Assembly (NCBI GenBank): GCA_902491375.1
Contig: CABUHE010000001.1
Location: forward strand, 1 to 64,000
From: an uncultured Prevotella sp.
GTDB taxonomy: Bacteria; Bacteroidota; Bacteroidia; Bacteroidales; Bacteroidaceae
Length of the DNA: 64,000 nucleotides
Reading direction: 5' to 3'
Shown piece after piece: positions 1 to 8,175 of this stretch; within the stretch, counting starts at the first letter, position 1, and each line of letters starts with the position of its first letter. The notes under the pieces are model-generated. The model worked only from the letters and a program-made list of their open reading frames with translations, was not told the origin of the DNA and made no database searches. A program made the position numbers and the translations under genes.

Positions 1-60
1 AAAAAGATATATGCAATTAATATGCCACTTTACAACGCCTTGTTAAACTAGAGCCAAGAC

Positions 61-138
61 CATGTTTTGCGTTGTGAAAGACGCTCTTTTATGACATAAC
101 TGAGCATCTTTTACAATGCGAAAGATGCTCTATTGCAT
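61..138. repeat. Quasi-palindrome repeat cluster A
   Basis: This holds four units of the AAAGAnnnTCTTTT type, partly degenerate (GAAAGACGCTCTTTT, GAGCATCTTTT, GAAAGATGCTC), separated by short linkers such as GCGTTGTG. It lies downstream of the phosphoesterase gene and is one of ten similar clusters in the window. Nothing else is recognisable in positions 1-180. Confidence 0.75.
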
Positions 139-182
139 TTCAGTCTGTCAGACTGCGTGTCTGTGAAGGCATTATAACAAAG

Positions 183-218
183 CAGCCGGAACGTTGGCTT
201 AATGCTCCGTTCCGGCTG
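183..218 (-). terminator. Hairpin after phosphoesterase gene
   Basis: Perfect 11-bp arms (CAGCCGGAACG and CGTTCCGGCTG) surround a 14-nt loop, 30 nt beyond the stop codon of the minus-strand gene. This is a likely intrinsic terminator, with only a short T tract. Confidence 0.6.
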
Positions 219-247
219 TTTCAGGTGTGTTTATGTTTTGGTTTAGG

Positions 248-1189
248 TTATTTTTTCTTCTCAACGGTGTAGATTACTTTGCCGTCCTTGTCGATGAAAT
301 GCAGGTCGAGAGTTGTCTTGTCGGCGCAGACGAGAGAGAATCCCGATACGCCTGAACAGAACTGTGTGCCGTCGACAGCCTTCACGTCGGTACGGCTCAG
401 CGAGCCGCTGGTGTTTACAACATAGTCGATGTCAGTTCCCGGCTTACGTATGTGCTGGAAGTTGTGGATATGTCCGCATACGTACATTGCCACGTTCTTG
501 TGTTTCAGCAGTATTGCGTTGAGCCTTTTCTGCATGTCGGCACGCTCAGAGTCGCTCTTGCTTGTGTAAGCGTAGATAGGATGATGGCCTACTACGATAA
601 CCCAGTCTTCCTTCGCGTCGGTCAGCGTCTGGTCTATCCATGCCAGCTGCTTGTCTATATCCTGCTTGCAGGCGTCAGGATATTTCTCCGAGTCGTTGCG
701 GTATTTGTCAATCAGCGGAGTAGTGTCTATCATGACAAGGCGCACGGTTATGCCGTCGTCTTCAAGTACTTTCGTGTAATATTTGGCAGGCATTTCCCAG
801 CGTGCCGAGATGTTTGAATAGTCAAGACAGGCCTGCGTGTTGCCGCGGTATTCGTGATTTCCGCATACAGGATACCAGGGCAGCATCAGTTCCGGGTGTG
901 AGTAGATAAGCTCGTAGTTTGTCATCCAGAGCGGATCCTGCGTGCTGCGCACTCCCTCGAAGTGGTGAACGTCGCCTGCCGCGACAACACACTCTATGCC
1001 GACCGTCTCTGCCATGCGTCCCATCAGTTCTGCGATAGGCTTCTGGTCGTAGTATCCGTTGCGCCCAAGGTCGTTAGCCACATAGAAGTTTACTTCCTTT
1101 TCGAGCTTTGACCATTCAGCCGGAGTCTGTGCGAAAGCGGCTGTCAGCACCATTGTCAGCGTGATGATAAGTGTTGAAATGCGTCTCAT
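248..1189 (-). CDS. Secreted calcineurin-like metallophosphoesterase
   Basis: A 313-residue phosphoesterase of the purple acid phosphatase/TRAP-like branch of the calcineurin superfamily, expected to hydrolyse phosphate esters with a two-metal centre. All metal-binding blocks are visible: NDLGRNG near residue 40, AGDVHH near 72, CGNHEY near 110, VGHHPIY near 200 and CGHIHNF near 240. Residues 1-20 (MRRISTLIITLTMVLTAAFA) form a signal peptide, so it acts in the periplasm or at the surface. It lies 92 nt downstream of a TonB-dependent receptor gene on the same strand, so the two may form an operon in which the receptor imports the product or the intact phosphorylated substrate. The substrate cannot be told from sequence. 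Confidence 0.9.
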   Translation of the reverse strand: MRRISTLIITLTMVLTAAFAQTPAEWSKLEKEVNFYVANDLGRNGYYDQKPIAELMGRMAETVGIECVVAAGDVHHFEGVRSTQDPLWMTNYELIYSHPELMLPWYPVCGNHEYRGNTQACLDYSNISARWEMPAKYYTKVLEDDGITVRLVMIDTTPLIDKYRNDSEKYPDACKQDIDKQLAWIDQTLTDAKEDWVIVVGHHPIYAYTSKSDSERADMQKRLNAILLKHKNVAMYVCGHIHNFQHIRKPGTDIDYVVNTSGSLSRTDVKAVDGTQFCSGVSGFSLVCADKTTLDLHFIDKDGKVIYTVEKKK

Positions 1190-1281
1190 GTCGTTTCTGT
1201 TTTTTGTTTTTGATTTTATATCAGCAGCGGGGCTGCATGGCCGTCAGCGGTCATCAGCTCCGCTGTTGTATTACAGTTATG

Positions 1282-4065
1282 TTAGAAATTGAGTTTAAAT
1301 CCAGCCTGAACCTTGGCTCCGTAGTATTCAACCTGCATAGTGCGGTCCTTCTCGCCCTGGTAGTAACGCAGCGGTTGGTTCAACAGATTGGTTGCAGCCA
1401 CATAGAAAGTGTACTTTATGTCCTTGCCCCATGTGTAGCTTGCGTTCAGGTCGAGGTAGCTCACAGAGTCGTAGTAGCGGCGCAGAGCCTTCTCCTCCTG
1501 ATACTCCTCGTCGTCCTGGAAGGCTGACGTGAAGTTGTATGACAGGCGTATGTTGAGTCCGGCTTTGTCGAAATAGAGTGACGCGTTGGCCATGTGTTCA
1601 GGTGAGCCGGGCAGTGCCTGTTCGTCCTTGTTGCCGAATGCAGACCTTACTATGTTGCTGTGAGTGTATGTATAGTTGCCGTAGAAGCCTATACATTTCA
1701 GAGCCGGAGAGATGAATCCGAAGTCGCGCTGGTAGCCTAACTCAATGCCGAGGAGGTCAGCGTCGAAGGCGTTTACAGGTCGTGTAACCTTAGCGTCGGT
1801 ATAAGACTGATATGCTCCGCGGGTTACATGGTTTACGATATAGTCGTTCACGCGCTTGTAGAACAGTGAGGCTGATACCAGACCTACGCTCTTGAAGTAG
1901 TATTCAGCTGACAAGTCGTAGTTGTTTGAGGTGATAGGCTTCAGGTTAGGATTGCCCTGGAACACCTCAACCGGGCTTTCCTCACGGTTAATCTGGCTGC
2001 CTGCTACGAGGTAAGAGTATTTCGGACGTGCGAGAGTCTTGGTGTAAGAAGCACGCACTTTGAAGTCATCATTGACGTTCCATTTGAGCAGCAGGCTCGG
2101 CAACCAGTTCACGTAGTTGTTCTTTATTGTGCCGGTTGATGGCAGAGATTCGTTGCCTTCCTCGTCAACAATCCAGTTGTAGCCCTGAGTCTTGAGGTTG
2201 GTAGCCTCCATTCGCAGACCTGCCATGAGTGAAAGGTTACGTCCCAGCTTCTGTGTGAAGCGCAGGTAAGCGGCTGTAACCTGCTCTGTGGCGTCGTAGT
2301 TGCCGGCTGCGTCCTCAAGCACTTCTTCTCCGCCGAGTGCTGCAAGGTCTTTGTCGGTCAGTTTTCCGATGAATTCCGGGTCGACAAACGGTGTCGGCTT
2401 GAAGTGGTCGCTGACCATGAATCCGTCGCGTATCTGGTCTTTCAGATGGTTCTTGTATTCGTCACCGTAGGTGTCGGCATAGCCGTCTGTGTAGTCCATT
2501 GTTATCACGTCGTTGGTCTTGTGCTTGTGTGTGTACTTGGCACCGAACTTCAGACTGTTGCCGTAAAGACCGCTTGCGAGTGGCAGATCGAAGTCAACTT
2601 TGGCCTTCCATTCCTCCTCGTTGACACTTTCGTCGCCGTTAGTCAGCTCGTCAATCTCCCAGTCTCCTGTGTTGAGTGATATCGCAGTGAGCGGGTAGGG
2701 GTGGCGTCCGCCTACGCCGTCCATGTCGATTGTGATGTCCTTCTGCTTCAGAGTGAAGTAGCGCTGGTCTGGTTTGTCCTCGCTGGCGCGTGAGTATGAC
2801 GCTGACCAGTCAGTCTGAAGTCTGTCCCACAGCAGGTGGTTACCGCCGAGAGTGAAGTCCATCGTCTGCTGCAACTCAAGTCGGGCGTTGCGGTTGTCGG
2901 CCGAACCCATCTTCAGCTGCGACTCGGCCTTCATGTTGCCCTCGCCGTCAGCAAGGTCTTTGAACGACAGACCGTAGCGGTTCTCCCAGTCGTTGCGGCG
3001 GTTGTATATACCGTTGAAGTAGATCTTGTTGGTCGGGTTGAAGTCGTAGTCGAGCGAGAGAGAGTAGCTCTGGCGTTCGCGTGTAACGTAATATTGGCGT
3101 ATGCTGGCGTCGGTGATTACTACGTTGCCGTTGTCGTCGAGGTCGTATTCATATTCGCAGTTGTCTGAACCTGACGGCGTGTTCTGGTAAGATATGGCAG
3201 CCATCAGTCCAAGCTTGTTGTTGAAGAAGCGGTTGCCGTATGTCGCTCCGAGGTTAAGCTGCATCTTGTTGCTTATCCAGTTGTAGCCCGTTCCTGCCGT
3301 TACGTTGAATATCTGACGGTAAGGAGTGTTCTTTGTAATCAGGTTTATCGCTCCGCCAATGGCATCGCCGTCCATGTCGGCAGTAACAACCTTGTTTACT
3401 TCGATGGTCTGAATCATGTCGGCCGGTATCAGGTCGAGCTGCACATTGCGCGCGTCGCTCTCGGCAGAAGGTATCCTGTTGCCGTTGATTGATACGCTTG
3501 AGAGGTCAGGCGATGTTCCTCGCACCTGTCCGAAGCGTGCCTCGCCCTGGTCGTACTGCACGTTTATGCCGTTAATACGCTTGAGGGCATCGCCAATATT
3601 AGAGTCAGGGAACTTGCCTATCTGGTCGGCTGATACAACGTTAGTCAGGTTGAAGTTGTTCTTCTGCTGGTTAATGGCGCGGCGCTGTCCGTGGAACGCG
3701 CCTTTTACTTCAACGTTTTGCAGTTCTATTCCGTCAGAGAGTATGAAGTCATGTACCTCAGTCTTGTCTGGACTTACAGTAAGGGTAATAGTCTTCGGCT
3801 CGTATCCTACATAGGTAACCTTTACCTTATAGGTGCCGGGTTTCAGGTTAGCGAGTGTGTAATAACCGTTCACGTCGCTGACCACGCCTGTGTGCAGGCT
3901 TTCAATCATTACGGTTGCTCCGGGCAAAACCTGGTTCTGTGTGTCGACAACTCGTCCACGCATTACTCCGAGGCTTGCTTCGGTCGGGTCAGGTGCGGCA
4001 AAACTTGTAGCCGCGAGCATCACTGATGCACAAAACATCGATAACTTCCTGTAATTTTTTTTCAT
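1282..4065 (-). CDS. TonB-dependent outer-membrane receptor
   Basis: A receptor of about 927 residues for active uptake across the outer membrane. I start it at the ATG at 4065, which gives a signal peptide (MKKNYRKLSMFCASVMLAAT); the frame runs up to a TTG at 4095 that would leave the signal peptide internal. A carboxypeptidase-regulatory-like domain follows (GRVVDTQNQVLPGATV to about residue 100), then the plug (FPDSNIGDALKRINGINV, GDAIGGAINLITKNTP) and a barrel ending in the aromatic residue F (GFKLNF). The plug resembles the Xanthomonas/Caulobacter-type TonB receptor subfamily more than SusC, and no SusD gene follows. The only downstream partner is the secreted phosphoesterase, so a phosphorylated ligand is plausible but not shown. 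Confidence 0.9.
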   Translation of the reverse strand: MKKNYRKLSMFCASVMLAATSFAAPDPTEASLGVMRGRVVDTQNQVLPGATVMIESLHTGVVSDVNGYYTLANLKPGTYKVKVTYVGYEPKTITLTVSPDKTEVHDFILSDGIELQNVEVKGAFHGQRRAINQQKNNFNLTNVVSADQIGKFPDSNIGDALKRINGINVQYDQGEARFGQVRGTSPDLSSVSINGNRIPSAESDARNVQLDLIPADMIQTIEVNKVVTADMDGDAIGGAINLITKNTPYRQIFNVTAGTGYNWISNKMQLNLGATYGNRFFNNKLGLMAAISYQNTPSGSDNCEYEYDLDDNGNVVITDASIRQYYVTRERQSYSLSLDYDFNPTNKIYFNGIYNRRNDWENRYGLSFKDLADGEGNMKAESQLKMGSADNRNARLELQQTMDFTLGGNHLLWDRLQTDWSASYSRASEDKPDQRYFTLKQKDITIDMDGVGGRHPYPLTAISLNTGDWEIDELTNGDESVNEEEWKAKVDFDLPLASGLYGNSLKFGAKYTHKHKTNDVITMDYTDGYADTYGDEYKNHLKDQIRDGFMVSDHFKPTPFVDPEFIGKLTDKDLAALGGEEVLEDAAGNYDATEQVTAAYLRFTQKLGRNLSLMAGLRMEATNLKTQGYNWIVDEEGNESLPSTGTIKNNYVNWLPSLLLKWNVNDDFKVRASYTKTLARPKYSYLVAGSQINREESPVEVFQGNPNLKPITSNNYDLSAEYYFKSVGLVSASLFYKRVNDYIVNHVTRGAYQSYTDAKVTRPVNAFDADLLGIELGYQRDFGFISPALKCIGFYGNYTYTHSNIVRSAFGNKDEQALPGSPEHMANASLYFDKAGLNIRLSYNFTSAFQDDEEYQEEKALRRYYDSVSYLDLNASYTWGKDIKYTFYVAATNLLNQPLRYYQGEKDRTMQVEYYGAKVQAGFKLNF

Positions 4066-4215
4066 AAAAAATTTTGAATGATTTGACGGCTGCAAAGTTC
4101 TGACTTTACTGTTACATTGTTGTTACATGCTTTTGTTGATATTTTTAACAACATGTTAAATAAGTGTTACAAAACACTATTTGCTGCATGCTTCTTTTCT
4201 TATGCCTGTGCAGTT

Positions 4216-4295
4216 GACCGTCTTTTGCCGTGTGAAAGACGGCATATTGCGTTGTAAAAGGCCATCTTTTGTGGCGTAAAAGAGCATCTTTTGAA
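4216..4295. repeat. Quasi-palindrome repeat cluster B
   Basis: Four units lie between the divergent TonB receptor and the MtaA-like gene: GACCGTCTTTT, GAAAGACGGCAT, AAAAGGCCATCTTTT and AAAAGAGCATCTTTT, with linkers GCCGTGT, TGCGTTGT and GTGGCGT. The stretch 4066-4510 otherwise contains repeated GTTACA words (4110-4170) and the promoter at 4399-4429. Confidence 0.8.
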
Positions 4296-4398
4296 ACGTA
4301 TTCTGTAATGCGCTGATATTCAGCTTATTACAAAACAGATATAAATTAACGTCAGAAAAACTTGGCGTGAGGAATGGCAAAAAACAAAGAATATTGAT

Positions 4399-4429
4399 TT
4401 TGCCGTTTGCATACAAAACATTATATTTG
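4399..4429 (+). promoter_or_regulatory. Bacteroidetes-type promoter for the corrinoid operon
   Basis: TTTG at 4399-4402 and TATATTTG at 4422-4429 are separated by 19 nt, an exact match to the Bacteroidetes -33/-7 pattern. Transcription would begin near 4436, giving a leader of about 75 nt, too short for a cobalamin riboswitch. Confidence 0.7.
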
Positions 4430-4510
4430 CAGAAAATAAACTATTAACCTGCAAAACTATCCGCAGGTGCCCTGCCGCTGCTGCGGAACGGGGCTGCCTG
4501 CATGCTACTT

Positions 4511-5518
4511 ATGAAAATCAACATGACTGAATGGATGCGCTCGCTGACGGCCGACAGCCGTGTGGCTGCCGTGCCTATAATGACGCATCCGGGTATAGAG
4601 ATGATAGGGCGGCACGTTGTCGACGCCGTGAGCGACGGCCGCGTACATGCTGACGCCGTAAAGGCGCTGGCCGGAAAATATCCTACGGCTGCCGCCACAG
4701 TTATAATGGACCTCACGGTTGAGGCTGAGGCGTTCGGCGCCGACATCGTGAAAGAGCCTGACGAGGTGCCGGCTGTGCGCGGACATCTGCTGTCGGGAAC
4801 TGCCGACATCGACCGTCTTCAAGTGCCTTCGCTGCATGCCGCGCGCGTGCCTGAATATATCAAGGCCAGCATGCTGGCCGCCCGCGAGATAACCGACCGC
4901 CCCGTGCTGTCAGGATGTATAGGCCCGTTCTCGCTGGCAGGCAGACTTTACGACATGTCGGAGATAATGATGCTCATCATCGAGAGTCCCGACGCGGCGC
5001 GCAGGCTGCTCGACAAGTGTACCGACTTTATCCTGAAATACTGCCTCGCGCTGAAAGAGGCAGGCGCAAACGGCGTCGTTATGGCAGAGCCGGCAGCCGG
5101 ACTGCTCTCTGACGACGACTGCATGGCATTCTCTTCGGTCTATGTAAAGAGGATAGTTGAGGCCGTGCAGGACGACTGGTTCAGCGTAGTGCTGCACAAC
5201 TGCGGCAACACCGGGCAGTGTACAAGGGCAATGGTGGCTACGGGAGCTGCCGCATACCACTTCGGCAACAAGTGCGACATGGCTCAGGTTGCGCGCGAAG
5301 TGCCGCCCACGGCTCTTGCCATGGGTAACCTCGACCCTGTCTCGCTGTTCAAGGACGCGACTCCCGACGAGATGCGCCGTGCCACCCACGTCCTGCTGGA
5401 ACGCATGAGTGGCTTCCCGAATTTTGTCATTTCGAGCGGCTGCGACACTCCACCGCACACTCCGGCGGCTAACATCGACGCATTCTTCGCTGAGGTTGAG
5501 GCATTCAACCGGCGCTGA
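4511..5518 (+). CDS. MtaA-like zinc methyltransferase (URO-D superfamily)
   Basis: A protein of about 335 residues from the uroporphyrinogen decarboxylase superfamily, in the branch that transfers methyl groups between corrinoid proteins and thiols (MtaA/MtbA type) rather than haem biosynthesis. The zinc signature is present: H229-x-C231 in LHNCGNTG, and C311 in SSGCDTPPHTP, matching the HxC...C set of MtaA. An in-frame ATG at 4502 is also possible; I prefer 4511 because the protein then begins MKINMTEWMRSL. It heads an operon with a methionine synthase reactivation domain (60 nt downstream) and a nitroreductase. Since Bacteroidales do not make coenzyme M, the acceptor here is probably another thiol or a corrinoid. 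The exact reaction is unknown. Confidence 0.8.
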   Translation: MKINMTEWMRSLTADSRVAAVPIMTHPGIEMIGRHVVDAVSDGRVHADAVKALAGKYPTAAATVIMDLTVEAEAFGADIVKEPDEVPAVRGHLLSGTADIDRLQVPSLHAARVPEYIKASMLAAREITDRPVLSGCIGPFSLAGRLYDMSEIMMLIIESPDAARRLLDKCTDFILKYCLALKEAGANGVVMAEPAAGLLSDDDCMAFSSVYVKRIVEAVQDDWFSVVLHNCGNTGQCTRAMVATGAAAYHFGNKCDMAQVAREVPPTALAMGNLDPVSLFKDATPDEMRRATHVLLERMSGFPNFVISSGCDTPPHTPAANIDAFFAEVEAFNRR

Positions 5519-5577
5519 ACTTCGCGGTGCGGAGCAATAGAAAATACGGTTTAAAAGGGAAAAATTGTTATCAGATA

Positions 5578-6264
5578 ATGACTTTCGATGAACTTACATA
5601 CGGCGACCTGGCCCTGCCGCTGAGTGATGTTTACGAACAGATGGGCTACGGTGGCGCACAGCCTGACGGCGACGTGATGGAGGAAGTAACGGCCGTTGAG
5701 CTGCAGATTAGTCCGATAGTGCGTCCGCGCTACTGTTTCTTCATAACCAAGGGCGAGCTTGACACCGATGCCGACACGCTTACTGTCGGCACGTCGTGCA
5801 TGCACATAGGGCGCATCATCAGCCGGCAGCTGCGCGGCTCGGAGGCTTTCGCCTTCTTCATAGCCACAGCCGGCGTTGAGTTTGAGGAGTATCAGATGCG
5901 CCTTAAAGACGATGACGACATGGTGCGCACGTTCATCGCCGACTCATTCGGCTCTGTGATAGCCGAGCGCACGGCCGACTGCATGGAGCAGGCTCTGCAA
6001 TATGAGATTGACTCACGCGGCTGGCTTCACACCAACCGTTTCAGTCCGGGCTACTGCGGATGGCATGTGTCGGAGCAGCAGAAGCTCTTTCCGCTGTTCG
6101 GCATGGAGCGTCCGTGCGGCGTATGGCTGACGGAGTCGAGCCTGATGGTGCCTATCAAGTCGGTAAGCGGCGTTATAGGAATAGGGCAGGGAGTAAGAAA
6201 GCTCGAATATTCGTGCGGCCTTTGCGACTATAAGGACTGCTACAAACGCCGCCGTAAGAAATGA
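5578..6264 (+). CDS. Free-standing methionine synthase activation domain protein
   Basis: This 228-residue protein matches the C-terminal activation domain of cobalamin-dependent methionine synthase, which binds S-adenosylmethionine and reductively remethylates inactive cob(II)alamin. Diagnostic blocks are RFSPGYCGWHVSEQQKLF and LMVPIKSVSGVIGIG, corresponding to the RxSPGY and MxPxxSVSG regions of MetH. I start at ATG 5578 (MTFDELTYGDLALP); an upstream GTG at 5527 only adds an unlikely basic tail. The C terminus has a compact cysteine group, C-G-L-C-D-Y-K-D-C, followed by basic residues; this is not part of classical MetH and could bind a metal or Fe-S cluster. It could reactivate the fusion protein encoded at 14364-17393, which lacks such a domain. 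Confidence 0.85.
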   Translation: MTFDELTYGDLALPLSDVYEQMGYGGAQPDGDVMEEVTAVELQISPIVRPRYCFFITKGELDTDADTLTVGTSCMHIGRIISRQLRGSEAFAFFIATAGVEFEEYQMRLKDDDDMVRTFIADSFGSVIAERTADCMEQALQYEIDSRGWLHTNRFSPGYCGWHVSEQQKLFPLFGMERPCGVWLTESSLMVPIKSVSGVIGIGQGVRKLEYSCGLCDYKDCYKRRRKK

Positions 6265-6292
6265 TTTTGACTGATTTTTAATATTGAGAAAT

Positions 6293-6820
6293 ATGAATGA
6301 AGTAATTGAAATGATGAAGACACGCCGCAGTGTGCGTGCTTTCTATCCTGACAAAATGCCTGAGCGCAGCCTTATCGAGGCTGTGGCAGAGGCCGGAACT
6401 TACGCTCCTACGGGTCGTGGCGCGCAGTCGCCGCTGATTGTCGCAGTAACTTCAAAGGCTGTACGCGACCGCCTTTCAGAGCTTAACGCTGCCGTAATGG
6501 GCACAAAGGCCGACCCGTTCTACGGTGCGCCGGTAGTGCTTGTGGTGCTTGCCGACAGGACACGTCCTACTTATCTGTATGACGGTTCGCTCGTTATGGG
6601 CAACATGATGAACGCCGCCCATGCTCTCGGACTGGGCAGCTGCTGGATTCACCGTGCAAAAGAGGTGTTCGACAGTGAGGAAGGTAAGGCTCTGCTCCGC
6701 AGCTGGGGCATCGAAGGCGACTATGAAGGTATTGGCCACTGCGTGCTTGGTTACGCTAAGGAAGGCGCCGTTAAGCCGGCTGCTCCGCGCAAGAAAGACT
6801 ATGTAAGATTTGTTGAGTAA
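6293..6820 (+). CDS. Nitroreductase-family flavoprotein
   Basis: A 175-residue FMN-dependent oxidoreductase of the nitroreductase superfamily. The N-terminal phosphate-binding block TRRSVRAF (residues 10-17), the APTGRGAQSP segment and the GLGSCWIHRAKE block are all typical. I use ATG 6293; a TTG at 6284 is also in frame. It lies 28 nt after the reactivation-domain gene, so it is probably co-transcribed. In that setting it might supply electrons for cobalamin reactivation, but this is inference; members of the family reduce nitro compounds, quinones or flavins, and the sequence does not choose between them. Two strong hairpins follow. Confidence 0.85.
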   Translation: MNEVIEMMKTRRSVRAFYPDKMPERSLIEAVAEAGTYAPTGRGAQSPLIVAVTSKAVRDRLSELNAAVMGTKADPFYGAPVVLVVLADRTRPTYLYDGSLVMGNMMNAAHALGLGSCWIHRAKEVFDSEEGKALLRSWGIEGDYEGIGHCVLGYAKEGAVKPAAPRKKDYVRFVE

Positions 6821-6829
6821 TGCCTTTCT

Positions 6830-6874
6830 GGTGCTGTCGGATTATGTTTTAAGCTCCGGCAGCACCGCTTTTTC
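6830..6874 (+). terminator. Terminator of the corrinoid operon
   Basis: GGTGCTGTCGG and CCGGCAGCACC pair perfectly over 11 bp around a 15-nt loop and are followed by GCTTTTTC, beginning 9 nt after the nitroreductase stop. Confidence 0.85.
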
Positions 6875-6894
6875 AGGCTGAATCATAAAGAATA

Positions 6895-6937
6895 AAAGCC
6901 GGAAGCGGTGTCGTTATGACTGCTTCCGGCTTTTTTA
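6895..6937. terminator. Bidirectional terminator between convergent operons
   Basis: AAAAGCCGGAAGC and GCTTCCGGCTTTTTT pair around a 15-nt loop. A-rich and T-rich flanks suit termination of both the rightward corrinoid operon and the leftward metal-efflux operon. Confidence 0.85.
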
Positions 6938-6985
6938 TCTGACGGCCCACACGGTTTTGTTGGGCGTCGTACTGACCGTGTGAGT

Positions 6986-8155
6986 TTACAGGTCGTTCTT
7001 CGTTACGTCGGCTATCACGCCCTGATACTGCCTTTCTATGTCCATGTAAGCCTGCATGTTGCGGTACACGTTGTCGGCTTCCACATAGTAGTCGGTTACT
7101 GAAATCTCGCCGCTCTCTACCGCCTTGCGCAGCAGGTCGAGCGTCTGGCGCATCAGCGGAACGTCATACGACTTCATCGTGGCGTCCAAACGGCTCATCT
7201 TGTCAATAAGTGCGCGCGCCTCGCTCTCGGCCTTTATGCCTGCTTCAACTCTCCGCATGGCTGCCTCGGTGTGGCGTGCCTTTGCTGTCTTGACCTTGTT
7301 CTTGCTTGAAAAGAGCGGAATTGAGCCGCCTATCAGGAATCCGTTGCTTGCTTCGCGGCCGTCAGTGTTGCGGCGGTAGCCTATCTCAAACTTCGGAATC
7401 CAGCTCTTCTTGTTCACCTTAACGTCCTGTTCGGCTGCCTTTACTGCCGCCTGCGCCGCCATAACTGTTAAGTCAGAGCTTACCGCCTTGTCGTACATTG
7501 CAGCCGCGCTCTCGGCAGGCAGAGCTGGATATTCGGCTGTTTTCAGCTCTATCGGTTTGCCCCCGTTCAGCGCGGTCAGCTTGTTCAGCGCCTCGGCACG
7601 TGCCGTCTCAGCCTGCGTAAGTTCTGTGGTCAGGTTCATGCGCTCCATCTTTATCTTGTTTAGTTCAAGCGATGTGGCGTCGCCGTTATTGTATTTCTCG
7701 GTAAACATGGCCAGCAGTTCGTCTGCATTCTTGCGCCTTTCGGTCAGTATGTCCTTCTGTTTGTTCAGAAAAACGAGGTCAAGACAGATGGTCTTGGCCT
7801 GCAACAGCAGGTCGCGTCGTGCCGTGCGGTACTCCATGTCGCGCACTCCGCTTTGCAGTTTGCCCGCCTTCCGTCTTTCACCGTAGAGCGTTGGGAAGTC
7901 GAAACCCTGCGTTATAACGAGTTCGGAGCTTGCCATTCCCCTTGCGTCATTATTGAAGAACGGACTGTATTCGACAGAAAGGTCATCGAGAACGTTCTGC
8001 TGCCGTGTCTCAAGATCGGCCGCCTCGTTGCCTTTCTGCATGGCTTGCAGCTCCATGTTGTTCTGCTCCACGCTCCTCAGCACGTCGCTTATGGTCTGCG
8101 AGCCGGCGCTTACGGTTATGGCGAGCGCGGCTATTGTCAATATGGTTGATTTCAT
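6986..8155 (-). CDS. TolC-family outer-membrane protein of metal efflux system
   Basis: A 389-residue outer-membrane efflux protein (OEP/TolC family, CzcC/CusC role). It has a signal peptide (MKSTILTIAALAITVSAGSQ), the two repeated helical regions expected of the family, with TAKARHTEAAMRRVEAG and an LDLLRKAVESGEISVTDYY segment near the C terminus. It is the last gene of a three-gene operon with the RND pump 20 nt upstream. It would form the trimeric exit channel joined to the pump through the adaptor. It is shorter than E. coli TolC, as CzcC-like proteins often are. Confidence 0.88.
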   Translation of the reverse strand: MKSTILTIAALAITVSAGSQTISDVLRSVEQNNMELQAMQKGNEAADLETRQQNVLDDLSVEYSPFFNNDARGMASSELVITQGFDFPTLYGERRKAGKLQSGVRDMEYRTARRDLLLQAKTICLDLVFLNKQKDILTERRKNADELLAMFTEKYNNGDATSLELNKIKMERMNLTTELTQAETARAEALNKLTALNGGKPIELKTAEYPALPAESAAAMYDKAVSSDLTVMAAQAAVKAAEQDVKVNKKSWIPKFEIGYRRNTDGREASNGFLIGGSIPLFSSKNKVKTAKARHTEAAMRRVEAGIKAESEARALIDKMSRLDATMKSYDVPLMRQTLDLLRKAVESGEISVTDYYVEADNVYRNMQAYMDIERQYQGVIADVTKNDL

Positions 8156-8175
8156 TTTGTGTTATGCTTTAATGT

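Noticed and set aside
4430..4510. Cobalamin riboswitch ahead of the corrinoid operon
   Set aside because: The leader predicted from the promoter at 4399-4429 is only about 75 nt and lacks the B12-box sequence. The leader of the GH31/fusion operon also has no match that I can see.
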